Counted from the first letter of the stretch, positions 18,661-28,804 are shown. The stretch is DNA of 64,000 nt from an uncultured Bacteroides sp. (GCF_963678425.1 NZ_OY782855.1:372001-436000), one strand, 5' to 3'. Notes: generated by a model from the letters alone, not told the origin. Numbers and translations are program-made.

Positions 18661-18699
18661 AAAAAGACTCAGATAAGTAACTTTTATCTGAGTCTTTTT
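18661..18699. terminator. Bidirectional terminator between lepA and rmuC
   Basis: A 16-bp stem (18661-18676 with 18684-18699) with core GACTCAGATAA is flanked by A and T runs, so it can work on both strands. Confidence 0.85.
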
Positions 18700-18718
18700 G
18701 TATCATGAGGGGAATTTG

Positions 18719-20014
18719 TTATTCCTCGTCGTCCATTTCTGCAAGAGGAAGAATCTTTTGAGATTCCTCAGTTGGTAATGCTTCTACTTGTTTTAATCTT
18801 CTTTCAATGGCGCGGGTGCGTTTGCCCATTACTTCTTCAAGTTGGTCTCCTGCATTCTGAATATTCTTCTGAACCTTTTCCAGTAATCCGCCAAACTTAC
18901 TGAATTCAGTTTTTACCGCGCCAAGCACTGTCCACACTTCGCCTGTTCTCTTTTGAATAGCCAGCGTACGAAATCCCATCTGTAAGCTATTAAGTATGGC
19001 TCCAAGCGTTGTTGGTCCGGTAACTACAATTTTGAATTCCTTTTGCAGCGTCTCCACTAGTGATGTTCTTCGGATAACTTCTGCATAGATGCTTTCAAAA
19101 GGAAGAAACATAATGGCAAAATCTGTTGTGAATGGCGGATCAATATACTTGTCATGAATATCTTTTGCCATTTTCTTAATGGTAATTTCAAGTTGTTTAG
19201 ATGATGAATCAATTAAAGCTGCGTCGCCGGCTTCGAAAGCATCATAGTATTGTTCATACACATCTTTAGGGAATTTGGCGTCAATAGGCAGATAAACGGT
19301 GCTATTGGCATCATCTTTTCCGGGGAGTTTAATGGCAAATTCCACAAATTCTGTGCTGTTCTTTTTTGTCTTCACATTGGCGTCATACTGTTCCGGACTC
19401 ATCATTTGTTCCAGTAAGGCTCCTAATTGTACTTCACCAAATGTTCCGCGCATCTTTACGTTGGTCAGCACTTTCTTTAATCCGCCCACATCCTGAGCCA
19501 GGGATTTCATCTCGCCTAATCCTTTTTGAACATTCTCTAGTTGGGTACGTACAATCTCAAATGACTGTCCAATCCGTTCGTTTAGTGTTTTCTGAAGCTT
19601 TTCTTCCACCATCACACGCATCTCGTCCAGTCGCTTTTCAGTGGATTGAATCAGTACTTCCTGTGTTTTACCCATTGCCTCGAACTTTTCTTTTTGAAGT
19701 TCGTTTCCGGTAATCATATTCTTATAAAGCGCGTCCTGCATCTGTTGAATAGAGGCATTCAGGGTAGTAGTCAGTTCGGTACGAAACTCGCGGATAGTTT
19801 TGCCTAATTCATCGCGGTTCTCATAAGATTGCTCCCTGAAAACCTTTTCCAGACGAATGTTTTGTTCCCTGATAATACTTTCCAAGCGGCTATTCTGCTC
19901 CTTGAGAGAAGTCTCTATCCGATTGCTTTCTTCCCCGTTTTTTCCTTTGGCTAAAAGAATAATGAGAATCAGAAGCAATAAGACTGCACAAACAATTACT
20001 AAAATCAATTCCAT
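18719..20014 (-). CDS. rmuC: DNA recombination protein RmuC
   Basis: I place the start at the internal ATG giving MELILVIVCAVLLLLILIILL, a membrane anchor at residues 1-21 typical of RmuC; an upstream in-frame ATG at 20077 would add 21 unlikely residues. The anchor is followed by a long coiled coil (about 30-185, rich in E, Q, R, K) and the RmuC nuclease-like core (about 190-370: GTFGEVQLGALLEQM, LPIDAKFPKDVYEQY). RmuC is thought to limit DNA inversions at repeats. The product is about 431 residues. It converges on lepA across the shared terminator. Confidence 0.92.
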   Translation of the reverse strand: MELILVIVCAVLLLLILIILLAKGKNGEESNRIETSLKEQNSRLESIIREQNIRLEKVFREQSYENRDELGKTIREFRTELTTTLNASIQQMQDALYKNMITGNELQKEKFEAMGKTQEVLIQSTEKRLDEMRVMVEEKLQKTLNERIGQSFEIVRTQLENVQKGLGEMKSLAQDVGGLKKVLTNVKMRGTFGEVQLGALLEQMMSPEQYDANVKTKKNSTEFVEFAIKLPGKDDANSTVYLPIDAKFPKDVYEQYYDAFEAGDAALIDSSSKQLEITIKKMAKDIHDKYIDPPFTTDFAIMFLPFESIYAEVIRRTSLVETLQKEFKIVVTGPTTLGAILNSLQMGFRTLAIQKRTGEVWTVLGAVKTEFSKFGGLLEKVQKNIQNAGDQLEEVMGKRTRAIERRLKQVEALPTEESQKILPLAEMDDEE

Positions 20015-20088
20015 AAGTTGTAAATTAATATATAATGCAAAGATACACTTTTTTAATCTTTCACCTTTTAAGAACACTTTAAAAGATG

Positions 20089-20096
20089 TACCTTTG
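20089..20096 (+). promoter_or_regulatory. -7 element between rmuC and the lipoprotein gene
   Basis: TACCTTTG fits TAnnTTTG, with a T-rich -33 segment about 20 bp upstream. It would read toward the lipoprotein gene at 20241, with a leader of about 140 nt. Confidence 0.4.
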
Positions 20097-20240
20097 CACT
20101 ATTGATTCAAAATAGGGATTTCCCTATATAGGAATGGGGATTATCTTTGGTAAAAAGAATTTTCTATACCCATTTTTGTTTCGTGATATTGCAATTAACA
20201 ATTATATAAAAATATTAATGACCACTAAATTTAAAAATGT

Positions 20241-20675
20241 ATGAAAAGAAAGACTTATTTTGAATTATTACTTCTGATGGTGATAACTTTTAGCTTGACA
20301 GCTTGTAATATCCAGAATGATGATGAGCCGTATCATAATACCACAGATAGATTGTGCTCTAAAAACTGGGTGGAGACATATACAACTACAGATAATTATT
20401 ATTGTACTCACAAACTGTCTTTTGATTATAATGGGTCAGGGCAGGAGCTTTTTATCTATAACAAATTAGACCTTAACGGAAATCCATTGAGTACGGTTGC
20501 TAAATCGGAGTCTTATAGTTTCGTTTGGAAGTGGTATAATGATAATAATGAATGTCTGGAACTGAATTATGGAAATAACAATGTTCTTTACTTCGATAAT
20601 GTTTGGGTTAGAAATGATTATTTATTTGGTAAATTTGAAGGAAAAGATGTTACTTTTATGAATAATGACCTTTGA
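20241..20675 (+). CDS. Small lipoprotein of unknown function
   Basis: The 144-residue protein has a lipoprotein signal (MKRK start, hydrophobic core, lipobox LTAC with cysteine at 22). The mature part is rich in Asn, Asp, Tyr and Trp (SFVWKWYNDNNECLELNYG, YFDNVWVRND) and is probably a small beta-barrel or lipocalin-like sheet of the kind seen in many Bacteroides lipoproteins; I cannot assign a family. It is read alone, with no close same-strand neighbour. Confidence 0.65.
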   Translation: MKRKTYFELLLLMVITFSLTACNIQNDDEPYHNTTDRLCSKNWVETYTTTDNYYCTHKLSFDYNGSGQELFIYNKLDLNGNPLSTVAKSESYSFVWKWYNDNNECLELNYGNNNVLYFDNVWVRNDYLFGKFEGKDVTFMNNDL

Positions 20676-20858
20676 AAATTACTATGTAATTGATTAATTA
20701 CCTATATCAAATAGAACTAAAATATCTGCAGAATTTATGTGCAAATGCATTGTAAATCCTGCAGATATGATACATTTAAACTTGTAGCTTTACCTGGTGT
20801 TTTATAATACTTTTGTGAAATATTTCTTAATACAGACCGGCGCTTTCCAAGCTCTTAC

Positions 20859-21746
20859 TCAATTATTATCATCCAGTCCTTTTAAGTGATTAAATATCTT
20901 GTCGATAATTTCTGTATTCTTTTCATCGAACTTTCGGGCAAATAGATAATTTGAAGAAATCAGTTCATTAAAATCATCGTTTTCCCATGTATATACACAT
21001 CCTCTTTTCCTGTCTATTTTCCTAAGACAACTTTTATATTCATCATTTATGTCATATATGTTTTCCCTAAAAGGAGAATTCCATAATGTAGATTGAATAA
21101 AAAATTCATCTGCGCACTCCGTATATCTATATCTGGATAGAATGTCTTTTTCCCAAGGAAGGAGATATTTTACAAAATTATTTGTAACGCTCAGCCAATT
21201 AGCTCCTTTCATATAAGTGTATTCTTTATTTCTGGAGATGTGGAATATCTCTTCAAACTTTAAAATCAGGTTTCTTAAAATGCGTAGAATTAAACGTAGA
21301 TATCTATTATTACCTCTGTAGTAACGCATAAAAAAATGATAATATCTGACTTTGTAAAGTTGAGTTTCTAAACTCTTATCATTTACAAAACCTACAAATT
21401 CCTTATCCTTATTTAAGTTGAAAAAATCATGAATGTACTTGTTACTTTTTAATGGTAAATCAACTCCGGAAATAATATGATAATATTGGTAAGGACCATT
21501 GTTGTAAGCTTCCTTTAAGAGCTCCAATTCACATTTTATCAGACTAATGTCGCCCCATCTTACATCAATTCTATTATTAATGAAATAAACTTTTGATTTA
21601 TGGGTATCACATATTTTATAATCTCTTACCTTTTTGTCTATATGTAAATAGATATCATTCTTGTTATCATCTAATAACTGAATCAGTTTATTGAGAATAT
21701 AAAAATTATTATGAACGATAATTAAAAATGCGTGTTTTTCTTCCAT
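20859..21746 (-). CDS. Core-2/I-branching (GT14-type) glycosyltransferase
   Basis: About 295 residues from the ATG giving MEEKHAFLIIVHNN; an upstream ATG at 21770 would add 8 residues. The N-terminal pattern (HAFLIIVHN, DIYLHIDKK, VRWGDISLIKCELELLKEA, YYHIISGVDLPL) is that of the Branch/GT14 family, which transfers GlcNAc or xylose from nucleotide sugars. In Bacteroides these enzymes usually decorate surface polysaccharide or glycans. The segment GANWLSVTNNFVKYLL and the acidic ADEFFIQS are the expected acceptor and catalytic regions. It stands alone, outside any polysaccharide cluster, which is unusual for a glycosyltransferase here. Confidence 0.85.
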   Translation of the reverse strand: MEEKHAFLIIVHNNFYILNKLIQLLDDNKNDIYLHIDKKVRDYKICDTHKSKVYFINNRIDVRWGDISLIKCELELLKEAYNNGPYQYYHIISGVDLPLKSNKYIHDFFNLNKDKEFVGFVNDKSLETQLYKVRYYHFFMRYYRGNNRYLRLILRILRNLILKFEEIFHISRNKEYTYMKGANWLSVTNNFVKYLLPWEKDILSRYRYTECADEFFIQSTLWNSPFRENIYDINDEYKSCLRKIDRKRGCVYTWENDDFNELISSNYLFARKFDEKNTEIIDKIFNHLKGLDDNN

Positions 21747-21770
21747 TCTCTTTCTTTTTGTGTCATGCAA

Positions 21771-22375
21771 AAATACAAAAATATTTAGGACTTGTTTAGA
21801 AATTCTGGTTAAAGTTCAGATGGTAGTTTCTTGCTCCGGTAGTTACTCACCTGCTATCAATCCCCATTTATTATTTTGATTCAAATGTTAGCTTATGCTT
21901 ATTGTTAATTTTTTTTTTGCCAATAATGCTTGAGTAGACGGATCTTTAGAGGGTAAAATAACTAATCTACCCGGTCTTTACCAAATTATCATCATATAAT
22001 GGTCTGTTATCGTAGGAGTACCCCACCAACCTAATTGCTCGTTGCCCAAGTCGAAATATGAGGTGCATCATCTTTGGACCGTAGAAAAGTCTTTTTAGTA
22101 GCTCTATAATTTAGCTCTCAGATCTTTTTACTTATGCTTTTATCTGATAAAAGATTGTCCCAAAATGGAATATTAAGATTATTTGCGCTTGGTAGTAATT
22201 GATAAGAGGAACTTTTTTTATAACTTTCCGCCGTTTTTCAATAGATATGCTAAATACTGTTGTTTTTGTAGTTTGGTTTTACTATAAACTATAAATAATT
22301 GAATTTTAGCGATTAAAGGAAAATCTCTTTATTCTCAATGTATTTTAAATAGGCACTTATAAATAATAATTATTA
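21771..22375. other. 605-bp region without an intact gene; possible gene remnant
   Basis: No ORF here has an intact start and plausible length. On the minus strand, 21968-22110 is an open frame of about 47 codons without a start, reading LLKRLFYGPKMMHLIFRLGQ and ending YDDNLVKTG before a stop. Its composition looks protein-like, so it may be the tail of a lost gene, but I do not recognise it. The rest is AT-rich. Confidence 0.3.
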
Positions 22376-22381
22376 ATGGGA

Positions 22382-23185
22382 ATGTATAAGCTTTTAGTTC
22401 TTGATCTTGATGGAACTCTAACAAATTCACAAAAGAAAATAACACGAAAAACAAAAGATGCATTATTTAAAGCGCAGGAAAATGGTATCAAGGTAGTGCT
22501 TGCTTCGGGAAGGCCTACTTATGGAATTGTTCCTTTGGCAGATGAATTGAATCTGGAAGCATCGGGCGGATATATTCTTTCCTATAACGGCGGAGAAATT
22601 ATTGACTGGAAAACCAAAGAACTTCTTCATGCCAAACTGCTTGATCCTCAAGTATTGCCATATCTGTATGAGTGTGCAAAGAAGAACGATCTGGCAATTA
22701 TCACTTATCAGGATGAATTTATAATAACGGAGTCACCAGATGATATCTATGTGCATAAGGAGGCTTTTCTGAATAAGATGAAGATTAAGGAAGTAGATAA
22801 TTTTCTTTCTTACGTTAATTACCCAATTGCAAAATGTATTATTACGGGAGATGGTAATCAGTTGATAGCATTGGAGAAAGAGATGAATGATCATTTGAAG
22901 GGCTCAATGGGTGTTTACCGTTCTGAACCATTCTTCCTGGAACTGGTTCCTAACGGAATTGATAAAGCGCAGTCACTAAACATCCTTTTAAATAAACTGG
23001 GAATGTGCAGAAATGAAATGATTGCATGCGGAGATGGTTTTAATGATTTGTCTATGATTCAGTTTGCCGGTCTGGGAGTAGCCATGGCTAATGCCCAGTT
23101 GGCGGTAAAGGAACAGGCCGATTTTATTACTCTTTCTAACGAAGAAGATGGAGTTGCTCATGTGGTTGAGCGGTTTTTGCTATAA
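22382..23185 (+). CDS. Cof-type HAD-IIB phosphatase
   Basis: About 267 residues from the ATG at 22382 (an ATG 6 bp upstream is also possible). Motif I DLDGT is at residues 8-12, motif II ASGRPT near 41, and motif III/IV GDGFNDLSM near 215-225 follows a conserved lysine region (NGIDKAQSL). The large C2 cap between motifs II and III marks the Cof/HAD-IIB class. These enzymes dephosphorylate sugar phosphates, FMN or related metabolites; the substrate cannot be predicted. A terminator follows 29 bp after the stop. Confidence 0.93.
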   Translation: MYKLLVLDLDGTLTNSQKKITRKTKDALFKAQENGIKVVLASGRPTYGIVPLADELNLEASGGYILSYNGGEIIDWKTKELLHAKLLDPQVLPYLYECAKKNDLAIITYQDEFIITESPDDIYVHKEAFLNKMKIKEVDNFLSYVNYPIAKCIITGDGNQLIALEKEMNDHLKGSMGVYRSEPFFLELVPNGIDKAQSLNILLNKLGMCRNEMIACGDGFNDLSMIQFAGLGVAMANAQLAVKEQADFITLSNEEDGVAHVVERFLL

Positions 23186-23214
23186 GAAGCTTGAGGAATA
23201 TAAATATATAAGCA

Positions 23215-23240
23215 GGGGCTTCCTTAAAAAAGGAAGCCCC
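23215..23240 (+). terminator. Intrinsic terminator after the HAD phosphatase
   Basis: An 11-bp stem GGGGCTTCCTT / AAGGAAGCCCC (23215-23225 with 23230-23240) has a 4-nt loop. The T run after it is short. Confidence 0.7.
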
Positions 23241-23390
23241 GTTAGTTAACTAGTTAAGCATTTAGAAAATGAATAGGTTAGGTTTGAAAATGTTATCATG
23301 AAATTAATATAAAAAATGCACTGTTTAATTAATAAACAATGCATTATATAAAAAGTTCAATTTAATGAGTTGAATTTTCAGACTGATAAT

Positions 23391-24341
23391 CTATTCTTTT
23401 TCGTTCTCTTCTTTTTTGGTAGCTGTCTGCTTAATGAGAAGTTTCTTAAAAGAACTTGGGTAAGGTGTTTCAAACTCTAATAAATCACCCGTAACCGGAT
23501 GGTAAAAACAAAGTTTAAAGGCATGAAGGCCCAATCTGCCAAGCGGATTGTTGCCATCTCCATACTTTATATCACCGATAACCGGATGTTTTAAATCCTG
23601 CATGTGAACACGAATCTGGTTCTTGCGTCCGGTCTCTAATTCCAACTCTACAAGAGAATAACCATTGGCACGTTTAATTGTCTTATAATGTGTAATGGCT
23701 TTATCACCCCCATTATTACTCATGCTTGAATAGGTTACAAAAACCTTATTGTCTTTCAGCCATGAAGTGATTGTTCCGAAATCTTGTTCAATATCTCCTG
23801 ATACAACAGCCACATATCGTCTGTCTTTTACTATTTCATCCCAGTAATCCTGCAAAGTAAACTTCGTTTTTTCGTCTTTGGCAAATACCATTAGTCCGGA
23901 AGTGTCTTTATCGAGCCGATGAACAATATACACGCGATGCTGTTTGCCTGAGCGTTGCACGTATTCATTCAGAATGGAATGAGCCGTACGTTCTTTCTGC
24001 TTGTCTGTTCCGATGGATAATAACCCTTCTCTTTTATCAATAACAATGAGGAAGGCGTCTTCGTATACCAGTTTAAGTAAACTGCTGGTAAATTCCTTTC
24101 GGCCTTTTTCTTTGCTAACTGTTACCTTCATTCCCGGACGAAGTTCACAGTTATATTGAGTGGTAATCTTATTTTCTACCATTACTTGACGCTTTGATAG
24201 CAAAGACTTTGCAGTTGTGCGGCTTATACCACTTATTTTATTCATCAGAAACGTCATCAACTCACAAGGTTCAGTCACATTATAAACTGTTAACTTAGCC
24301 TTTGCGCGTTCTGCCGGCGTACTTTTTTTCTCTTTTTTCAT
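23391..24341 (-). CDS. RluA-family pseudouridine synthase
   Basis: The 316-residue protein isomerises uridine to pseudouridine in rRNA or tRNA. An S4-like RNA-binding segment lies at about residues 25-85, and the catalytic core follows with HRLDKDTSGLMVFAKD near 140-155; the aspartate after HRL is the nucleophile. The late motifs LETGRKNQIRVHM and HPVIGDIKYG are typical of RluA. Which of RluC, RluD or RluA it matches is not clear. The downstream stretch is lysine/glutamate-rich. It starts 12 bp after the rlmD stop on the same strand, so two RNA-modifying genes form an operon. Confidence 0.93.
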   Translation of the reverse strand: MKKEKKSTPAERAKAKLTVYNVTEPCELMTFLMNKISGISRTTAKSLLSKRQVMVENKITTQYNCELRPGMKVTVSKEKGRKEFTSSLLKLVYEDAFLIVIDKREGLLSIGTDKQKERTAHSILNEYVQRSGKQHRVYIVHRLDKDTSGLMVFAKDEKTKFTLQDYWDEIVKDRRYVAVVSGDIEQDFGTITSWLKDNKVFVTYSSMSNNGGDKAITHYKTIKRANGYSLVELELETGRKNQIRVHMQDLKHPVIGDIKYGDGNNPLGRLGLHAFKLCFYHPVTGDLLEFETPYPSSFKKLLIKQTATKKEENEKE

Positions 24342-24353
24342 TTCGGGATTTAT

Positions 24354-25772
24354 TTATCTCTTTTCCAGTAAAACAACATTCTCAACATGGTGTGTATGTG
24401 GAAACATATCAACAGGTTGAACGGCTGTAAGTTTATATTTTGCATCTAACAATGAAAGGTCACGTGCCTGAGTTGCAGGATTACAGCTCACATAAACAAT
24501 GCGTTGAGGCTCGGCAAAGAGAATTACATCAATCACATCCTGATGCATTCCTGCGCGGGGAGGGTCAGTAATAATCACATCTGGTCTGCCATACTGATTA
24601 ATGAAATCTTGCGTAAGCATATCCTTCATGTCACCGGCAAAGAATAATGTATTTTTTATTTCGTTAATCTCAGAGTTTACTTTTGCATCCTCAATTGCTT
24701 CAGGCACGTATTCAATACCGATAACCTGTTTAGCCTGTTTAGAGACAAAGTTTGCAATTGTACCGGTTCCGGTATATAAATCGTATACCAGCTCACTGCC
24801 TGTAAGTCTCGCAAAGTTACGGGTTATTTTATATAGATTATATGCTTGTTCAGAGTTTGTCTGATAGAAAGATTTGGGTCCGATCTTGAATTTCAGTCCT
24901 TCCATTTCCTCAAAGATATGGTCGTTACCTTTGAATACAAGAACTTCCTGATCGGTAATGGTGTCATTGCATTTGTTATTCACAACATACATAAGAGACG
25001 TTATTTCTGGAAACTGATCAGCAATGTATGCCAGTAATTCCTTAAATAAGTCCATCTCATGCTCCTCGACAATCTTGCAAACAAGAATAACCATTAATTC
25101 TCCGGTAGAAGAAGTGCGTATTATTAAGTTACGCAACATTCCATCCTGACTTCTTAGATTGAAGAAAGTATAATCATGTTCGTAAGCATAATCACGTACA
25201 GCGTTTCTTATTTTATTAGAAATATCGTCCTGTAACCAACATTTTTCAATAGCCAGCACTTTATCGAAAGCTCCCGGAATGTGGAATCCCACTGCATCCA
25301 TATGTTCGTAAGTAACTTCCTGTTCAACCTCTTCTCTTGTAAGCCAGCGTTTATTTGAAAAGGTATACTCTAGTTTATTTCTATAAAACTTTGTTCTTTC
25401 GGAACCTAGAATAGGAGATACTTCCGGCATTTCAATCTTTCCAATGCGTGTTAGATTATCTACTATTTGCTTTTGTTTATATTTAATTTGTTCTTCGTAG
25501 GGCAAGCATTGCCATTTGCAGCCACCGCATATGCCATAGTGTTCGCAGAAAGGAGTTGCCCGTACAGGGGAATATTCATGGAAATGCACAGCTTCCGCTT
25601 CTGCATAATGATGTTTTCTTTTTCTGATTTTCAGATCTACTACATCACCCGGTACCACATATGGTACAAATACGACCCAGTCGTTTACTTTTGCAATGGC
25701 CTTGCCCTCGGCAGCCACATCTGTTATTGTTACCTTTTCTAGGATAGGAAGGTCTTTAGTTTTACGCGACAC
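24354..25772 (-). CDS. rlmD: 23S rRNA (uracil-1939-C5)-methyltransferase RlmD
   Basis: The 472-residue SAM-dependent enzyme methylates a uracil in 23S rRNA. An N-terminal TRAM domain (about 8-65) is followed by the [4Fe-4S] cysteines in CEHYGICGGCKWQC (about 77-90). The SAM-binding domain has DLYTGTGTIANF near 325-336, then DPPRAGM, and the catalytic cysteine is in YVSCNPAT near residue 425. Length and motif order fit RlmD/RumA. It overlaps nothing and lies 12 bp upstream of the RluA-family gene in one operon; ppdK diverges from it. Confidence 0.93.
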   Translation of the reverse strand: MSRKTKDLPILEKVTITDVAAEGKAIAKVNDWVVFVPYVVPGDVVDLKIRKRKHHYAEAEAVHFHEYSPVRATPFCEHYGICGGCKWQCLPYEEQIKYKQKQIVDNLTRIGKIEMPEVSPILGSERTKFYRNKLEYTFSNKRWLTREEVEQEVTYEHMDAVGFHIPGAFDKVLAIEKCWLQDDISNKIRNAVRDYAYEHDYTFFNLRSQDGMLRNLIIRTSSTGELMVILVCKIVEEHEMDLFKELLAYIADQFPEITSLMYVVNNKCNDTITDQEVLVFKGNDHIFEEMEGLKFKIGPKSFYQTNSEQAYNLYKITRNFARLTGSELVYDLYTGTGTIANFVSKQAKQVIGIEYVPEAIEDAKVNSEINEIKNTLFFAGDMKDMLTQDFINQYGRPDVIITDPPRAGMHQDVIDVILFAEPQRIVYVSCNPATQARDLSLLDAKYKLTAVQPVDMFPHTHHVENVVLLEKR

Positions 25773-25971
25773 TTTATATGAGTTTAAAATAATGACGCAA
25801 AAGTACGCTTTTTGAGTGAGTTTTTTGTTATATATTCCTTTAAAAGGTGTGATTACAAAGAATTTTCACTTTTAGAATGTATATTTTTCATAAAAAGTTT
25901 TCATTTGTCTAAAATATAGTTAGTTTTGTATGCAAATAAAAAAACACAATTGAACTTAATTTAATACTTTT

Positions 25972-28692
25972 ATGGATAAGAAAAGAGTTTATACCTTTGG
26001 TAACGGTCAAGCAGAAGGGAAGGCCGAGATGAAAAATTTGTTGGGTGGCAAAGGTGCCAACCTGGCTGAGATGAACCTGATTGGCGTACCCGTTCCTCCT
26101 GGTTTTACTATCACTACAGAAGTTTGTTCCGAATATTTTGAGTTAGGCCGAGATAAGGTGGTTGAATTATTAAAAGACAACGTTGAAAAATCAGTAGCAA
26201 AAGTAGAAGTGCTGATGAAATCCAAGTTTGGAGATGTTGAAAATCCATTGCTGGTTTCAGTTCGTTCCGGAGCAAGAGCTTCTATGCCCGGTATGATGGA
26301 TACTATTCTGAATTTAGGTTTGAATGATGAGGTTGTTGAAGGCCTTATCCGTAAAACTGGTAATGCACGTTTTGCTTGGGATTCATACCGCCGTTTTGTT
26401 CAGATGTACGGAGATGTGGTACTTGGAATGAAGCCTACAAATAAAGAAGATATTGATCCTTTTGAAGCAATAATAGAAGAGGTCAAAGAAGTTAAGGGTG
26501 TTAAGCTTGACAATGAACTGGAAGTAGACGATTTAAAAGTGCTGGTTAAGAAATTTAAAGAAGCAGTAAAGAAACAGACAGGACATGACTTTCCTACTTG
26601 TGCATACGAACAACTTTGGGGCGCTATTTGTGCAGTGTTTGATTCCTGGATGAACGAACGGGCCATTTTATATAGAAAAATGGAAGGTATTCCTGCTGAA
26701 TGGGGCACTGCCGTAAGTGTACAGGCAATGGTATTTGGTAATATGGGAGATACTTCAGCAACAGGCGTTTGCTTCTCCAGAGATGCCGGAAACGGTGAAG
26801 ATCTTTTCAATGGAGAATATTTAATCAATGCACAAGGTGAGGATGTGGTTGCCGGAATCCGTACCCCTCAACAGATTACCAGGATCGGCTCACAACGTTG
26901 GGCTCAATTGGCAGGAGTATCAGAAGAAGTACGTGCTGCAAAATATCCTTCCATGGAGGAAGCAATGCCTGAAATCTATAAAGAACTTGATGCTCTTCAG
27001 ACAAAACTCGAGAATCATTACCGCGATATGCAGGATATGGAGTTCACCGTTCAGGAAGGCAAACTATGGTTCCTTCAGACTCGTAACGGTAAACGTACAG
27101 GTGCTGCAATGGTGAAGATTGCGATGGATATGCTTCATCAGGGAATTATTGATGAGAAAACAGCCTTGAATCGTGTAGAACCCAATAAACTGGACGAGCT
27201 TCTTCACCCGGTATTTGATAAGGATGCCCTGAAGAAAGCTAAAGTTATAGCTAAAGGTTTGCCAGCTTCACCGGGAGCTGCTACCGGACAAATAGTATTC
27301 TTTGCTGATGATGCGGCTAAATGGCATGCAGATAAGCATAAAGTAATAATGGTTCGTATCGAAACATCTCCTGAAGACTTAGCCGGTATGGCAGTTGCAG
27401 AAGGTATTCTGACAGCTCGCGGAGGAATGACATCTCATGCAGCCGTAGTTGCCCGTGGAATGGGTAAGTGCTGTGTTTCGGGCGCTGGATCATTAAAGAT
27501 TGATTATAAGGAAAGAACCCTGGAGGTTGATGGAGTTCTGTTAAAAGAAGGTGATTATATCTCCTTAAACGGCTCAACCGGAGAAGTGTATGAAGGTAAA
27601 GTAGCAACAAAAGCTGCTGAATTGTCTGGAGACTTTGCAGAACTGATGACGTTGGCTGATAAATATACCCGAATGAAGGTAAGAACAAATGCCGATACTC
27701 CCCATGATGCAGAAGTAGCCCGTAAATTTGGTGCCGTTGGTATCGGACTTTGCCGTACTGAGCATATGTTCTTTGAAGGTGAAAAGATAAAAGCAATGCG
27801 TGAAATGATTCTTTCTGAGAATGAAGAAGGCAGAAAGAAAGCTCTGGCTAAAATCCTTCCATATCAGAAAGCCGACTTTATAGGAATATTCAAGGCAATG
27901 GCCGGTTGTCCGGTTACTGTTCGTCTGCTCGATCCTCCTTTGCACGAATTTGTTCCTCATGATGAGAAGGGCCAGCAGGATATGGCTGATGTTATGGGTG
28001 TATCCTTTAAACATATTCAACAACGTGTCGAGGCTCTGAAAGAACAAAATCCGATGCTTGGGCACCGTGGTTGCCGCCTGGGAAATACATATCCTGAAAT
28101 TACACAGATGCAAACCCGTGCCATCCTTGGTGCTGCACTTGAGTTAAAGAAAGAAGGAGTGGAAGTATTCCCTGAAATCATGGTTCCGCTTACCGGATTA
28201 TTGCTTGAATTCAGGGAACAGGAGAATGTTATCCGAAAAGAAGCTGATGCTTTATTTGATGAAGTAGGAGATAGCATAGACTTTAAAGTAGGTACTATGA
28301 TTGAAGTACCTCGTGCTGCTATAACAGCTGAACGTATTGCTATTGGCGCTGAATTCTTCTCATTCGGAACTAACGACCTTACTCAGATGACCTTTGGTTA
28401 TTCTCGTGATGATGTAGCTTCGTTCCTTCCTGTCTATCTGGAAAAGAAGATTCTACTTGTGGATCCTTTCCAGGTGCTTGATCAGAATGGAGTAGGGCAG
28501 TTAGTTCGAATGGCAGTAGAAAAAGGCCGCTCGGTACGTCCGGATTTAAAGTGTGGTATTTGCGGAGAGCATGGAGGCGAACCATCTTCTGTTAAGTTCT
28601 GTCATAAAGTAGGTCTCAACTATGTAAGCTGTTCACCATTCCGTGTGCCTATTGCTCGGTTAGCCGCGGCACAGGCAGCTATAGAAGAATAA
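25972..28692 (+). CDS. ppdK: Pyruvate, phosphate dikinase
   Basis: The 906-residue enzyme interconverts PEP, AMP and PPi with pyruvate, ATP and Pi, a central step of glycolysis and gluconeogenesis in many anaerobes. The N-terminal ATP-grasp domain begins at GGKGANLAEM (residues about 24-33). The swivelling phosphohistidine domain has GGMTSHAAVVARGMGKCCVSG near 482-502, and the C-terminal PEP-binding barrel has GICGEHGG near the end, with the catalytic cysteine. Length is normal. It has a long upstream region (199 bp shared with divergent rlmD; TAGTTTTG at 25921-25928 could be its -7 element) and a clear terminator. Confidence 0.97.
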   Translation: MDKKRVYTFGNGQAEGKAEMKNLLGGKGANLAEMNLIGVPVPPGFTITTEVCSEYFELGRDKVVELLKDNVEKSVAKVEVLMKSKFGDVENPLLVSVRSGARASMPGMMDTILNLGLNDEVVEGLIRKTGNARFAWDSYRRFVQMYGDVVLGMKPTNKEDIDPFEAIIEEVKEVKGVKLDNELEVDDLKVLVKKFKEAVKKQTGHDFPTCAYEQLWGAICAVFDSWMNERAILYRKMEGIPAEWGTAVSVQAMVFGNMGDTSATGVCFSRDAGNGEDLFNGEYLINAQGEDVVAGIRTPQQITRIGSQRWAQLAGVSEEVRAAKYPSMEEAMPEIYKELDALQTKLENHYRDMQDMEFTVQEGKLWFLQTRNGKRTGAAMVKIAMDMLHQGIIDEKTALNRVEPNKLDELLHPVFDKDALKKAKVIAKGLPASPGAATGQIVFFADDAAKWHADKHKVIMVRIETSPEDLAGMAVAEGILTARGGMTSHAAVVARGMGKCCVSGAGSLKIDYKERTLEVDGVLLKEGDYISLNGSTGEVYEGKVATKAAELSGDFAELMTLADKYTRMKVRTNADTPHDAEVARKFGAVGIGLCRTEHMFFEGEKIKAMREMILSENEEGRKKALAKILPYQKADFIGIFKAMAGCPVTVRLLDPPLHEFVPHDEKGQQDMADVMGVSFKHIQQRVEALKEQNPMLGHRGCRLGNTYPEITQMQTRAILGAALELKKEGVEVFPEIMVPLTGLLLEFREQENVIRKEADALFDEVGDSIDFKVGTMIEVPRAAITAERIAIGAEFFSFGTNDLTQMTFGYSRDDVASFLPVYLEKKILLVDPFQVLDQNGVGQLVRMAVEKGRSVRPDLKCGICGEHGGEPSSVKFCHKVGLNYVSCSPFRVPIARLAAAQAAIEE

Positions 28693-28772
28693 AATTAAGT
28701 TAGTATATTTTAGGTTAGTATTTATAGAACAGTTAGTTAGTTGTTTTGCATTTTGATTTTTACAGTTTATTG

Positions 28773-28804
28773 AAAAGGATTCCCGGAATGAGGGAATCCT
28801 TTTT
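28773..28804 (+). terminator. Intrinsic terminator after ppdK
   Basis: A stem of about 12 bp (AAAAGGATTCCC at 28773-28784 pairs with GGGAATCCTTTT from 28792) is followed by a T run. Confidence 0.8.

Noticed and set aside
18719..20077. Longer start for RmuC
   Set aside because: The extra 21 residues precede the membrane anchor that normally begins RmuC.
27317..28113. Minus-strand frames of 159 and 179 codons inside ppdK
   Set aside because: They lie antisense to a complete ppdK and have biased composition without any recognisable motif.
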